Shown in pieces: positions 18,673-27,823 of a stretch of 64,000 bases of DNA; within the stretch, counting starts at the first letter, position 1; each line of letters begins with the position of its first letter. The stretch spans positions 7,923,001 through 7,987,000 of the forward strand of contig NZ_CP012382.1 in assembly GCF_001267885.1 (NCBI RefSeq), in the 5' to 3' direction. The translations under genes and the position numbers were made by a program. The stretch comes from Streptomyces ambofaciens ATCC 23877 (GTDB taxonomy: Bacteria; Actinomycetota; Actinomycetes; Streptomycetales; Streptomycetaceae). Under the pieces are notes generated by a model, which worked only from the letters and a program-made list of their open reading frames with translations, was not told the DNA's origin and made no database searches.

Positions 18673-18707
18673 TGCGGAAGCAGGGCCGGGCCCGACCCGC
18701 GGACACC

Positions 18708-18837
18708 GTGAACGGGTCGGCACTGCCGTATCCGAGCGGCTGGTTCTGCGTGGGCCTGGCCGACCGCCGGCGCCCGGGCACGGTGCACAGGGTGGCGTTC
18801 ATATTCCGCGGCACGGGCGGGTCCTGTCGCGTCCGGG
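18708..18837 (+). pseudogene. N-terminal remnant of a Rieske-type oxygenase
   Basis: From GTG 18708 the frame reads SALPYPSGWFCVGLADRRRP followed by GTVHRVAFIFRG. This matches the opening of aromatic-ring-hydroxylating Rieske oxygenases (LPYPNGWF-A-AFSDEL-PG). The sequence loses resemblance before the C-x-H Rieske motif and runs into the 3' end of the opposing lanC gene. It has no ribosome site. A 5' fragment only, suggesting the lan locus replaced the rest of the gene. Confidence 0.6.
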
Positions 18838-20199
18838 CTAAGCCAGCAGCAGCGGCATGTCCCAGTCGGCCGGTGTGCCGTCCACCGCGTACGAGTCCAG
18901 GGCGAGCGCGACGCCGGCGGCCCCGTCGAGGTAGCCGGATACGTCGGACCCGAACGGCACCTTCGTCATCGTGAAACGCAGCCCGAAAGGCAGTGCCGGA
19001 TCGAAGGCGGCGACGAGGTCGGCGGCGATGTCGTCGCGCAGTTCGGCCAGCCGGGGGTCCTGCCACCGTTCGTCGAGTCGGCCGAGCAAGTGCAGGGCCC
19101 CGGCCCAGCCGTGGCACAGCGCATGGTCGTCGATGCCCCAGGCCGACCGGGGAAGGACGAGCAGCCGATCCACCGAGGCGCGGGCGAGGTCCGTGAAATC
19201 CGTCCGGCCGAGCGCCTGTCCGGCCAGCTGCAGAGCGCGGGAAACCCCGGGAGTCCCGTAGCACCAGGCCGGCCACTTGGCGCTTCCGTCGTAGGCGGCA
19301 GGCCCCCGTTGCCACTGGGCGAAGGAGAGGTAGCCCGGCCAGAACAGGCCGTGCTCGTCCGTCACCGCCCAGGTCCGCAACAGTGCGGCCGTCGCCTCCA
19401 TGGCCTCCTGCTGCCCCGGTACGCGCACCTTCTGCTCCCACGCCAGGGCCATCAGGGCGAGCGGCCCGGCGACGCCGTGCGAGAGGCCCAGGTTGAGATG
19501 GCCACCGGGGAACGCGGCCTCGGAGCCGACCCGTGGCGCGTCCAGGGCCCACCAGCGCGGCACGTCCGCGCCTTGGTGCTCCACGGTGCCGAGCGAGAGG
19601 CGCACGAGGTAGTCGAGCACCGCCGTCAGCGGCTCCTCACAGCTCTCCGCCCGGGCCAGCAGGTAACGGCCGACACCGGTCAGCCCGCGGACCACCTCGT
19701 AGTGCCCGATCGTCGGCAGCGGCCGGTCCTCGACGGGCGGCAGGACCGTCCGTACGAGATCGCGCTGGTAGGTGTCGAAGCGCTGGAGCGCGGAGACGTA
19801 GCCCCCGGTGGTGCGGTGAGCGAGGAGCACGGCGAACGCCAGGGCCCCCGGACCCTTGAAGATCCCGCCCGCGGCGCCGGGCCGGCCCGAGACGGCGCGG
19901 GTTCCCGCCGTGAGATACGCGTGGGCGCGTGGCACCTGCCGCGTCGTGTCCCGGGCCGCTCCCGCGAACGCGAGCGCCAGCCCGGGGCTGCCGCTGCCGA
20001 GGGTGAGCTCGGCCCAGATCGGCTCGTCCACCCCGTCGTCCGCGGCCTGGGCGGGGATACGCGTGGCCGCCATCGTGGCGGCGGGATCGGCGAGCCGGTC
20101 CAGGATCTCGGCGGAGACGGCGGCAGCACGCTCCCGGAGGTCCCGGCCGGACCGGCCGATCGGGTGCTCCCGTGTCCCGCCGTCGGTGGTCCCGTTCAT
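18838..20199 (-). CDS. lanC: LanC-like lanthionine cyclase
   Basis: 453 residues from ATG 20199. The alpha/alpha-barrel cyclase signatures are in order: GLSHGVAGPLALM, WCYGTPGVSRAL (first zinc Cys) and LCHGWAGALHLLGRL (second Cys and His). LanC adds cysteine thiols to dehydroalanine and dehydrobutyrine residues to close thioether rings. It lies 34 bp after the dehydratase gene and is the last gene of lanA-lanB-lanC. The C-terminal YLDGAAGVALALDSY is typical of the family. Its 3' end abuts the Rieske fragment. Confidence 0.93.
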   Translation of the reverse strand: MNGTTDGGTREHPIGRSGRDLRERAAAVSAEILDRLADPAATMAATRIPAQAADDGVDEPIWAELTLGSGSPGLALAFAGAARDTTRQVPRAHAYLTAGTRAVSGRPGAAGGIFKGPGALAFAVLLAHRTTGGYVSALQRFDTYQRDLVRTVLPPVEDRPLPTIGHYEVVRGLTGVGRYLLARAESCEEPLTAVLDYLVRLSLGTVEHQGADVPRWWALDAPRVGSEAAFPGGHLNLGLSHGVAGPLALMALAWEQKVRVPGQQEAMEATAALLRTWAVTDEHGLFWPGYLSFAQWQRGPAAYDGSAKWPAWCYGTPGVSRALQLAGQALGRTDFTDLARASVDRLLVLPRSAWGIDDHALCHGWAGALHLLGRLDERWQDPRLAELRDDIAADLVAAFDPALPFGLRFTMTKVPFGSDVSGYLDGAAGVALALDSYAVDGTPADWDMPLLLA

Positions 20200-20233
20200 C
20201 GTGTGCTCCCGCGTCCCGCCCCGGTGCTCCCGC

Positions 20234-23200
20234 TCATCGTCCGCTCCCTCCCTCGTGCCGCAGGCGCCCGGCATGGGTCCGCACCGCGCCCCGCAGAACC
20301 GCGTACCCGCGCGTCTCGGCCGCCCGGTCGATGCCGAACAGGCGGTTGTGCCGCATGTGCAGCAGCGACAGCAGGGCCTCGTCGCGGTCGGCCTCCGGAG
20401 CGGACAGGAGCAACTGCCCGTACGCGCGCGGCTCGGGCGACTCGGACCACAGCGCGCCGAGGGACGGCGCCCCGAGTGCTTCCGCGGCCGACGACACCGC
20501 GTTCCCCGGTCTGATCAGCCGGTCGGCCACGGCGCGGTGCCGCTGGTAGACCTCGTGCTCCGGGGTCTTGGTGAACATCCGGTCGACCCAGCCGCACCAG
20601 TCCCAGTCCCCGAGGGACTCCAGAAGGACCGCGTGCCCGAGCCCGGCGAGCACGGCGGCGGGGAGCGCCCGCGCGACGCCCCGCAGAGCGCGCAACTGCA
20701 CGAGCGCCGACAGGCTGTCCGTGCGGAAGAACCGCTCGGCCGCCTCCTGCAGGGCCTCGCCTCCGTACCGGTCGCTCTCGGGCCGGTACGTGTCGAGGGT
20801 CATCGTGCGCAGGGCCCCGCGCTCGACGAGGGCCCGTGACACACGGCTGACCACGGGCAGCACCCGGCCGTTCAGCGCCGCGGGATCGCCGTGGAAACGC
20901 AGCCGCAGATGCGGCTCGGGATCCTGGTAGCGCAGGAAGAACCAGCGGTCGACCTCGTCCTCGACCTCGGCGAGCACGGCCGGAAGATGATCGACGAGCA
21001 GAGCGTCGTGGGCCGACGGCTCCGCGTACCACTTGACGAACAGCCAGTCCTCGCCCGGCAGATGGATCCGGGCCGGGGCAGGCCGGACCGGCAGGGCGGT
21101 CCGCGCCCGCGCGGTGTCTTCCGGTGCCGTACGCCCGGCGGGCCGCCGCGCCCCCGCGAGGGGCACCACGATCTCCGTGCTGTGCCCGCCGTTCCAGCCG
21201 AGCCCGGCGCCGTCGGCCGTCAGGTCCTCATAGAGGACGAACTGGGGATGTGCGGCGGTCAGTTCGGCGCGCAGCAGGCTCCGGTCCCAGGACTCGCGCA
21301 GGTCGACGGGGTACATCTGGTCGTTGCGCGCGATCTGGAGCCGGTCCGGGACGGCGAGGCGCCGTCGCCACGCGTCGAGACCCTGCTCCCACACCTCGGC
21401 GCCCTGTGCCCGGGCCGCGTCGCGCAGCCGGCGGCCCGGCAGCCAGCGCCCCGGCATCGCCACCACCCGCCCGTACCGAATGCGCGGCAGGTAGGGCAGG
21501 GCGTCATGGCCCGCCCAGTCCCAGCCCGACCACATTCGGGGCCGGGCCGCCGCGAGATCCATGAGGAACCGGGCCACCGGCGGAGCCTGTGTGTCCAGAG
21601 CCAGCATGTGCGGCAGCACCGGACGGACCGGCCGGCCGCTCTCCGGACACAGCAGCCGCAGCCCGTCGGAGCCGGCGGCGACGACCAGCGAGCGCCAGTC
21701 GAGACAGCAGGGGTCGTCCCGGTCGTCGGCGATGCCGACGGGGATGCGGTACGGCAGCAGCCGGGGCACCTGGACGATGTTGAGGCCGCGCGGCTCGTGG
21801 GGCATCAACTCCACCTGGGCCGCGATCACCGCGTCGTCGGGGTCGACGGCGGTGTCGGCGGCCAGCCGGGCGAGTTCGCCGGTGAGCCCCGCAGCCGCCG
21901 CGAACCGGCCCGCGGTGGCGCCCGCCGTCCAGGCCCCGATGTGCGGACTGCCGAGCAGCCGGAAGTCGCCGCGGTCCAGTGCGGCGGTGCTCTCGGCGAG
22001 CACCTGGAAGCAGAGTTCGAGGCTGCGCGGCGGCGCGGCCGCGGGATCGTGCCCGGCGACTTCGGCAAGTCGCCCCACGATGTCGTCGGTCAGCACCAGG
22101 TCGCCGCCGGACAGGACGGCCTCCTGCAGCAGCTCGCCGATCATCGCGCGCCTGGGGCCGTCCGCCTCGTCTCCGGGGCCGTTGCGTGCGTACACGGGCT
22201 CCGCACCGTACTCGGGGGGCAGGCCGAGTCCGCGGTGCGGGTCGACCAGCTCGCCCAACGGCACGGCGCAGGCGGTGCCGTAGCGTTCGATGAAGCGTTC
22301 GCGGTAGTCCCGCATGTACGCCAGCGTCGTCCACTCCGGGGTGATCGCCCAGATCGCGGCCGCATACCGGCACACCTCCTGGCCGACTGCCTCCGGTACG
22401 ACGAACTCGCCGGGTATGTGCAGATCCACGTGCAGGGGTGGCCGGGCGTGCGCGTCGCCGTCCGTGCCGGGGACGTCGAGGCGGCGGACCTCGTCCAGGA
22501 GCTGCTGCCAGGAGTCGCCGCCCAGCCCCGGGGGGTCCTCCTGGTGCCGTGCACAGGCCGCCCGGACGTCCCGCAGCGCCTGCGCGTCGTTGGGAAGCGC
22601 CGCCTCCAGGACCGCCTCGATGCCGTCGAGCAGCTCGGCGTCGATGCGGTGCGGGGTGATCGAGGTGAGCAGGAAGCCGTGTTGCACGAGTCCGGCCAGC
22701 TGACGGTCGAGCCGTTCGGCGTCCAGCGTGGGAAAGCGTTCCGTCAGCGTGACGAGCAGCTCGGCATACGGCACCGGAGTCCGCGCCCGTTCGCGCACGG
22801 CGCCGACCAGGGCGTTGTCGCGCACGGACTGCTCCTGTCCGCCGGTGCGCAGATACAGCCGCCCGTCCCGCAGGAAGCACAGGTCATTGATTACGACGTC
22901 CACGCGCCTGCGGACGGAGGGCTCGGCGAGCCAGGCCAGTACCCGGCGGCGCAGCCACGCCCCGTCGAGCCGGACCGCGACCTCGCCGGTGCCCGGCTCC
23001 GCCTTGGCCGCGGAACCGAACCGGGCGGTGCCGACACCCGCGAACAGGCCGAACGGCGTGGGGCGCGCCCCGGCGCGGCGGGCGTACCGCGTCAGGGTCC
23101 GCGCGGCGCTCAGGGTCCGCTTGCGGCCCAGCGCGGTTGCGCCTTCGTCACTGGCCAGGCCGGCCAGGCTGCGGGCCAGCGAGCCGCTGGCGACCCGGAC

Positions 23201-23371
23201 CGCCTGGCCGAGCAGGGGATCGGAGGCGAGCTGCCGCGCCCCGGAAACCGGCTCGGCGGCGTCGACCGTGGCCAGAGCGGCGCCGCGTGGCCGACTCGCC
23301 ATGCGGACGAGCACCGGCTCCCGTACCTCGAATGCTGACGTTGCTTGCTGGGCTTCGGACTCCGCCGCCAC
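20234..23371 (-). CDS. lanB: Full-length class I lanthipeptide dehydratase LanB
   Basis: 1045 residues from GTG 23371 with GAGGAG upstream. The long N-terminal part (about 1-740) is the tRNA-Glu-dependent glutamylation domain (FEVREPVLVRMASRP, RYARRAGARPTPFGLFAGV, GLNIVQVPRLLPYRI). The last ~280 residues form the elimination (SpaB_C) domain, starting near EDWLFVKWYAEPSAHDALLV and containing VDRWFFLRYQDPEPHLRLRF and DWCGWVDRMF. It should dehydrate Ser/Thr of the small peptide encoded 85 bp upstream. Both domains are in one chain, as in NisB, rather than split as in thiopeptide systems. Confidence 0.93.
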   Translation of the reverse strand: MAAESEAQQATSAFEVREPVLVRMASRPRGAALATVDAAEPVSGARQLASDPLLGQAVRVASGSLARSLAGLASDEGATALGRKRTLSAARTLTRYARRAGARPTPFGLFAGVGTARFGSAAKAEPGTGEVAVRLDGAWLRRRVLAWLAEPSVRRRVDVVINDLCFLRDGRLYLRTGGQEQSVRDNALVGAVRERARTPVPYAELLVTLTERFPTLDAERLDRQLAGLVQHGFLLTSITPHRIDAELLDGIEAVLEAALPNDAQALRDVRAACARHQEDPPGLGGDSWQQLLDEVRRLDVPGTDGDAHARPPLHVDLHIPGEFVVPEAVGQEVCRYAAAIWAITPEWTTLAYMRDYRERFIERYGTACAVPLGELVDPHRGLGLPPEYGAEPVYARNGPGDEADGPRRAMIGELLQEAVLSGGDLVLTDDIVGRLAEVAGHDPAAAPPRSLELCFQVLAESTAALDRGDFRLLGSPHIGAWTAGATAGRFAAAAGLTGELARLAADTAVDPDDAVIAAQVELMPHEPRGLNIVQVPRLLPYRIPVGIADDRDDPCCLDWRSLVVAAGSDGLRLLCPESGRPVRPVLPHMLALDTQAPPVARFLMDLAAARPRMWSGWDWAGHDALPYLPRIRYGRVVAMPGRWLPGRRLRDAARAQGAEVWEQGLDAWRRRLAVPDRLQIARNDQMYPVDLRESWDRSLLRAELTAAHPQFVLYEDLTADGAGLGWNGGHSTEIVVPLAGARRPAGRTAPEDTARARTALPVRPAPARIHLPGEDWLFVKWYAEPSAHDALLVDHLPAVLAEVEDEVDRWFFLRYQDPEPHLRLRFHGDPAALNGRVLPVVSRVSRALVERGALRTMTLDTYRPESDRYGGEALQEAAERFFRTDSLSALVQLRALRGVARALPAAVLAGLGHAVLLESLGDWDWCGWVDRMFTKTPEHEVYQRHRAVADRLIRPGNAVSSAAEALGAPSLGALWSESPEPRAYGQLLLSAPEADRDEALLSLLHMRHNRLFGIDRAAETRGYAVLRGAVRTHAGRLRHEGGSGR

Positions 23372-23456
23372 GTGTGTGCTCCTCGCCGTCGTACGGAAGA
23401 GCGGGGCGGTTCCGGGACCGCCCCGCTCGGAAGAGCCCCGAGGGGGCCTCAGTCCG

Positions 23457-23618
23457 TCAGCAACAGATGGGGCAGCGCGTGCCGATCGCGTAGCTGCTGG
23501 GCGAGGTGAAGGTGCCCTGGCCGAACGACTCGGCCTGCTCCGGGAGATCGGAGACGCGCAGGTCCAGGTCGAGGTCGAGCTCGGGGGCTTCGTGGGACAG
23601 AACGATCTCGGTACGCAT
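23457..23618 (-). CDS. lanA: Class I lanthipeptide precursor
   Basis: 53 residues from ATG 23618, with AGGGAGAA just upstream. The acidic leader MRTEIVLSHEAPELDLDLDL carries a repeated LDLDL motif comparable to the FNLD/FxLD recognition box of class I leaders. The C-terminal part, SFGQGTFTSPSSYAIGTR then CPICC, has seven Ser/Thr and three Cys, enough for three thioether rings; the closing CC recalls gallidermin/NAI-107-type ends. lanB and lanC follow in the same direction. No protease, decarboxylase, transporter or immunity gene is adjacent. The longer upstream reading frame is non-coding. Confidence 0.85.
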   Translation of the reverse strand: MRTEIVLSHEAPELDLDLDLRVSDLPEQAESFGQGTFTSPSSYAIGTRCPICC

Positions 23619-23713
23619 GCTTCTCCCTTGGGTGGTGGGGTTGCACGGACTCGAACATCCAGGGCCCCGGTCGAGGCCTGGACATGCGCAACCTTTGCTC
23701 ACGCCACTGACAG

Positions 23714-23742
23714 TCGGTAGACGAAAACGAGCCATTGATCAA
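23714..23742 (-). promoter_or_regulatory. Possible lanABC promoter
   Basis: On the minus strand TTGATC (23742-23737) and TACCGA (23719-23714) are 17 bp apart, about 95 bp before the lanA start, in an AT-rich patch. The -35 match is good, the -10 weak. Confidence 0.35.
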
Positions 23743-23914
23743 GGGCCGACAGCTGCCGAGGACGGGGCGCGGTGAAGGGGTCCGCGCGTGTGAAAGGCGG
23801 CAGCGCCGCCTGAACCACCCGAGTGCCCCGCCCTTCGGCCCAGGTCAGGGGGCATGAGCCGACCAGCCGACGATCCTCCCCGACAGTTCGACCCGCACTC
23901 CTGCGGCACGGCCG

Positions 23915-24466
23915 ATGCCCGCACCGACCGCCGTGCCAGATCGGCCAGTTCAGCGCCTCGGGCGCACCATCGACTACCGTCTCCGCCTCAGTCTCGGGAG
24001 TGGCCCAGGGGACGCGGTGACGGCCGGCGTCGAACTACTGGGCAGCGGCCTGGCCATCGAAGGTGCTCCGGCCCTCGAAGTCCGTAGGGCCTTGCACACA
24101 GCGGGCACCCAGCTGCTGGACCGCCGGCGGGCTCACCTGGGCAGCGCGCTCCGGCTGGGTGAGGAGGAGCTGACCCGGCTCCGTCACGTGGCCGGGTTCT
24201 ATGAGGCCGTCTACCGCAATGGCGTCTTCTCCCGGCGCCGTAACCTGCTCACCCTGGCCGACGCACGCACCACCCTGGCTCATCTGACCGCGGCGGTGCC
24301 CGCGTACGTGGTGGAGGACATCGCAGAGCAGTTCGAGCTTGCTGAACGGCCCTTCGCACCCTTCAGGCAGCTACCGGAGGGGCAGCGGGTGTGCGGGCCG
24401 GTGTTCGCCGGCAGCGGCGACCTGGGCGGAGCCGACGCGGACTTCATCGTCGGCGGGCTGCTCGGC
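23915..24466 (+). pseudogene. 3'-truncated conserved actinobacterial hypothetical gene
   Basis: From ATG 23915 the protein reads like a conserved Streptomyces family of unknown function (GRTIDYRLRLSL, FYEAVYRNGVFSRRRNLLTL, VCGPVFAGSGDLGGADADFI). In my recollection relatives continue with a LLLDCKAT block. Here the match ends abruptly after VGGLLGGA near 24466, and the frame runs on through unrelated sequence into the opposing acetyltransferase gene. The 110 bp between 24466 and 24574 shows no gene. I therefore call it a truncated gene flanking the lan locus. Confidence 0.55.
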
Positions 24467-24574
24467 GGCGCGATGACCTTCGTCGAGCCAGGTGACCGTC
24501 ACGGTGAGGAGCAGGCCGGGGGAGAGGGCCACGAGGTGGCGCTTGCGCCGGTGGCCGCTGCCGGAGGCAGCCAC

Positions 24575-25078
24575 TCACGCGGCGGGGTGCTCCGGCAGGG
24601 CGAGAAAGTCCGGCCAGGAGATCTCGCGGCCGATGAATCGCGGCTGCTCGAACGGCCAGTCGGTGGCGATCCACTGCGGCACCAGCGCGTCGAGGGCCTG
24701 CTCGACCTTGCTGCCCACCAGATCGTCCACCACCCACCATGAGATGTCGCCGTCCGCGCCGACCCTCTCCGGCGGGTCGATGTAGACGCAGCCGAGCAGG
24801 GCTGTCTCCGCCGAGTCGAACAGCGCGTAGTTGAAGGACTGGTGTGCGGCGATCTCCTTCTCGTGCCGCAACAGGTCGGCCCGGTCCGCCTCGAAGGTCA
24901 TGGTGGCCGCGGGCCAGCCCCAGGCCGGGCCGTAGATGGTCCACAGCCGCTCGCGCGAGCCCATCACAGCCGGATAGTCGAGCGGGGTGTCCGCCTCCCG
25001 GATCGGCCGCAGGTGATGACCACCACCCGGCAGCGGGACCAGCACGGGGTGGACGAAGTCATCGGGAAGCCAGCTCAT
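24575..25078 (-). CDS. GNAT-like N-acetyltransferase
   Basis: 167 residues from ATG 25078. It opens MSWLPDDFVHPVLVPLPGGG with HHLRPIREADTPLDYPAVMG, an acetyltransferase-like N-terminus, and contains FNYALFDSAETALLGCVYID and GDISWWVVDDLVGSKVEQAL in the region of the acetyl-CoA-binding strand. The canonical Q/R-x-x-G-x-G/A loop is not clear, so it is a divergent member and the reaction is uncertain. It faces the truncated gene upstream. Confidence 0.65.
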   Translation of the reverse strand: MSWLPDDFVHPVLVPLPGGGHHLRPIREADTPLDYPAVMGSRERLWTIYGPAWGWPAATMTFEADRADLLRHEKEIAAHQSFNYALFDSAETALLGCVYIDPPERVGADGDISWWVVDDLVGSKVEQALDALVPQWIATDWPFEQPRFIGREISWPDFLALPEHPAA

Positions 25079-25233
25079 GGGGCCCGACCGTAGCAGCGCG
25101 CGGCCGTTCGATCCCCTGGGTTTCCCCCGAAGACCGCCGAGCCCTACCAAGCTGCCGTCCCCTCGCCCCGCTGCTGACGCGGGCGTGACTCTTCGATGCC
25201 GACGTCCGGCAGCAGCCTGCCTCGCTGCCGCGG

Positions 25234-25734
25234 TCAGTACGAGTCGACGCTGATCGAGTAACCGGCATCCGTGCTGAGGTCGGGACGGCTTCCATGGCCC
25301 TCTTCCGCGAGAAGCTCGGCGGTGAGGAAGACGACCCGCAGACTCATCGTCTTCCTGACGAAGCTCAGGTCGTCGGGCGCAGCGTCGGGGTCCGGGCTCC
25401 ATCCGTCCTGTTGCGCTGCTGTCCGGTAATGCGCCGCCACTTCGGCCCGCGTGCCGGGAAAGGCGTACGTCCGCTCTGCGTACACCGTGACGTCGCCGCT
25501 GTCGGCCCAGCAGCCGGCGTCGACCTCCTCGAAGCCCCGGGCGACGGTGGCTCTGTCGGGCCGGGAGTCAAGGATGCCGAGGGCCGCCATCTCCTCGACC
25601 CGGGCGTCGGCCCCCTCGCAGTCCCGGGCGAGATCCGTCAGCGTGCAGCCGGTGAGTGCCGAGGCCGCGAACATGGTCGCCAGGAGGAGAGAGACAGGTC
25701 GGACGCGGACGCAGGCTGCTGTTCCCAGGGACAA
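25234..25734 (-). CDS. Small lipoprotein of unknown function
   Basis: About 166 residues, using TTG 25734, which has a GGAG 8 nt upstream and gives a complete lipoprotein signal (VRVRPVSLLLATMFAASALT then GC). ATG 25674 would leave a signal without basic residues. The mature part contains a single recognisable hydration of Asp/Glu and YRTAAQQDGWSPDPDA, but no known domain. It is probably anchored to the outer face of the membrane. Start choice is uncertain. Confidence 0.6.
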   Translation of the reverse strand: MSLGTAACVRVRPVSLLLATMFAASALTGCTLTDLARDCEGADARVEEMAALGILDSRPDRATVARGFEEVDAGCWADSGDVTVYAERTYAFPGTRAEVAAHYRTAAQQDGWSPDPDAAPDDLSFVRKTMSLRVVFLTAELLAEEGHGSRPDLSTDAGYSISVDSY

Positions 25735-25873
25735 GGCGGGCTCCAGGGCGTAGTCCGAGGCAGAGGACGAGTCACTCTCGGCACGGCCGGTTCTACCAGA
25801 AGCCGCTACCGTCGCATCATCCAGGGCGTGCGCCAGCCGGTCGCCTGGCCGTTGCAACGAGGTAGGTAGCGAG

Positions 25874-26461
25874 ATGACGAGCGGCGGATCGGATGTCGAC
25901 GCAGCCTTGGTGGCCCTGGCGTGGGAAAGGCTGCAGTCGGAGACACCGCCGGCCGCGGTCTGCGGTGAACTCGCCGCGCGGACGCCATGCTGGTGGGACG
26001 CGGTGCTGGCCGTCGGCCGGGCGATGGGGATTCCGGAGTCGGAGCTGCTGCGGCGCCTGCACGGCACGCCGCAACAGGTGCGGAGCGAGTTCCGCCCTGG
26101 CGAGGAGGAGCTGTACGGCGACCTGATGGCGGTGCTCGGGGTGTTCGACATCCCCAGACAGCTCGACGAGCGGGAGTCGGTGATCGCGGAGAGTCTGCGG
26201 ACCGCGATGCGTGCCATGGGGGGTGTGGCGAGCGGCCACGGCCTCGGTCTCTCACGCCGCCTCGTCACGGGCGAGTTGGAGAGCGTCTTCCGTTCGCTTG
26301 CACGTTCCGGTCCGCGGGCCGACCGCGGTCGGCCCGCGGAGTTCTGGGGAGCCCTTGTGGCCGCCGGTGAACTACTCGATCCAGCGGACGGAGACGAGCG
26401 GGGGACCGTGGCACAGGCGCTCGCCGAGTGCCGGCTGCACCTGGCCAACTGCGCCCGCTAG
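25874..26461 (+). CDS. Hypothetical protein, 195 residues
   Basis: ATG 25874 has a GAGGTAGG site upstream and the codon usage is typical. The product is soluble and mostly helical (GELAARTPCWWDAVLAVGRA, ELLRRLHGTPQQVRSEF, RAMGGVASGHGLGLSRRLV). No family recognised. It is divergent from the lipoprotein gene, and the frame of the following acetyltransferase remnant starts right after its TAG. Confidence 0.55.
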   Translation: MTSGGSDVDAALVALAWERLQSETPPAAVCGELAARTPCWWDAVLAVGRAMGIPESELLRRLHGTPQQVRSEFRPGEEELYGDLMAVLGVFDIPRQLDERESVIAESLRTAMRAMGGVASGHGLGLSRRLVTGELESVFRSLARSGPRADRGRPAEFWGALVAAGELLDPADGDERGTVAQALAECRLHLANCAR

Positions 26462-26530
26462 GCGACGGGCAGGTGGGAAGAGGCCGCGCGGGCCCAGGCT
26501 TGCATCCTGCGCTCGCTGCACCTTCTGGCC

Positions 26531-26884
26531 ATGGTGCAGGAGTTCGGCTCCACCTGCCTGGTCGCCCGGGCCGAGGACGGCATCCGCGGGTACGTCTTCG
26601 GGTTCGTCACCCCGGGCGGCACCGGGTACGTGCATCTGATCGCCACGCGGGACGATGCCCGTGGTACCGGTCTCGGGCGTCGCCTGTACACGGCGTTCGC
26701 TGAAGCAGCGGAACGCCACGGTGCACGGACGTTGAAGGCGATCACGTCGGTCGGGAACACCGGCTCGGTCGCCTTCCACCGCAGCCTCGGCTTCGACGCG
26801 ACGATCGTCGACGGCTACGACGGCCCCGGCCGGGCCATGGCCGTCTTCCGCCGAGATCTGCCGCTCGAATTCCCGCGGCCCTGA
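26531..26884 (+). pseudogene. 5'-truncated GNAT acetyltransferase
   Basis: 117 residues from ATG 26531 contain the GNAT core (TGYVHLIATRDDARGTGLGR, the acetyl-CoA loop; then SVGNTGSVAFHRSLGF). Relatives have about 45 more residues, and family-like text (ILRSLHLLAMVQEFGSTCLV) begins before the ATG, yet the only in-frame codons upstream end at the stop of the preceding gene with no start codon or ribosome site. Either a short functional protein or, more likely, a gene that lost its 5' end. 26885-27060 holds nothing recognisable. Confidence 0.55.
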
Positions 26885-27060
26885 CCCGCCCACCATCACC
26901 GGTGCTCGTCCACCAGATCGTCAGCGGTGAGATGCGCTTCGCTCGTAGCAAAGCTTGGCTGCCCGCCGAGGTGAGCCCGGTGACAGCTGGTCGACGGCAT
27001 ACGGTCCCGGGTTCACACCGGTGTCCCGTGGCGGGACAGGCCCCGTCCTCATCGCTGCGA

Positions 27061-27603
27061 TCAACGAGCGGTTGTGGCGTACTGATCCGAAGCCAACTCG
27101 AACACCCGCACTCGCCGGTCGCAGGAGGGGTTCACGGTCTCACGGACCGGATGCATGCCCAGTTTGGTCATGATCCGTTCGGAGGCGTTGTTGCCCACTT
27201 GAGCGATGCTGACGATCCGTTCCAGCCCTCGCTCCTGGAACCCGAACCGTACAGCTGCCGCAGCGGCCTCGGTGGCCAGTCCCTGCCCCCAGTGGGAACG
27301 TCCCAGCCGCCAGCCGACCTCGACCGCCGGCAGTACCTCCGGCAGGAAGTTGGGCACCGAGAGACCGGTGAACCCGGCCAGTTCGCCAGTGGACCGGATC
27401 TCCACGGCGAACAGGCCGAAGCCTTCCGACTCCCACTCGCTCTCCCATGCCTGGACCCTGCGGCGAGTCTGCTGTTCGTCAAGGACGCTGCCGTCACGGA
27501 TCCACCGCATGACCTCGGGATCGGCATTGACGGCGGCCATGGGGGCAACGTCCTCCTCGCGCCAGCGACGCAGGATCAAACGGGGAGTCTCAAGAGTGAC
27601 CAT
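27061..27603 (-). CDS. RimJ/RimL-type GNAT acetyltransferase
   Basis: 180 residues from ATG 27603, beginning VTLETPRLILRRWREEDVAP, the standard opening of this group. The acetyl-CoA loop is GRSHWGQGLATEAAAAAVRF and the C-terminal part VGNNASERIMTKLGM. ATG 27639 is an alternative start; neither has a strong ribosome site. It likely acetylates an amine or a protein N-terminus. Confidence 0.85.
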   Translation of the reverse strand: MVTLETPRLILRRWREEDVAPMAAVNADPEVMRWIRDGSVLDEQQTRRRVQAWESEWESEGFGLFAVEIRSTGELAGFTGLSVPNFLPEVLPAVEVGWRLGRSHWGQGLATEAAAAAVRFGFQERGLERIVSIAQVGNNASERIMTKLGMHPVRETVNPSCDRRVRVFELASDQYATTAR

Positions 27604-27823
27604 CGGATCATTCTGGATCGCAGATGGGCTCTCCGCCATCCTCACCAGGAAGTTCCGGTGCACGCTGTCGAGGAGAGGCCGACGGATCCGGTCGGCGGCT
27701 GTGCCCGGGTCCCAGTCGTGCGGCAGGGCCGTGCCGGTACGGGGGACAGCCTGCGGCGCCTGGCGCCGAGGGCGAGGGCTAGAGTCGTGGGTGATCCTTG
27801 TCATTGAGGAGGGGGCTCGGAGG

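Noticed and set aside
20891..23338. 815-residue plus-strand open frame opposite lanB
   Set aside because: Repetitive Arg/Gly/Ala/Pro composition and no ribosome site. It is the antisense shadow of the clearly coding lanB.
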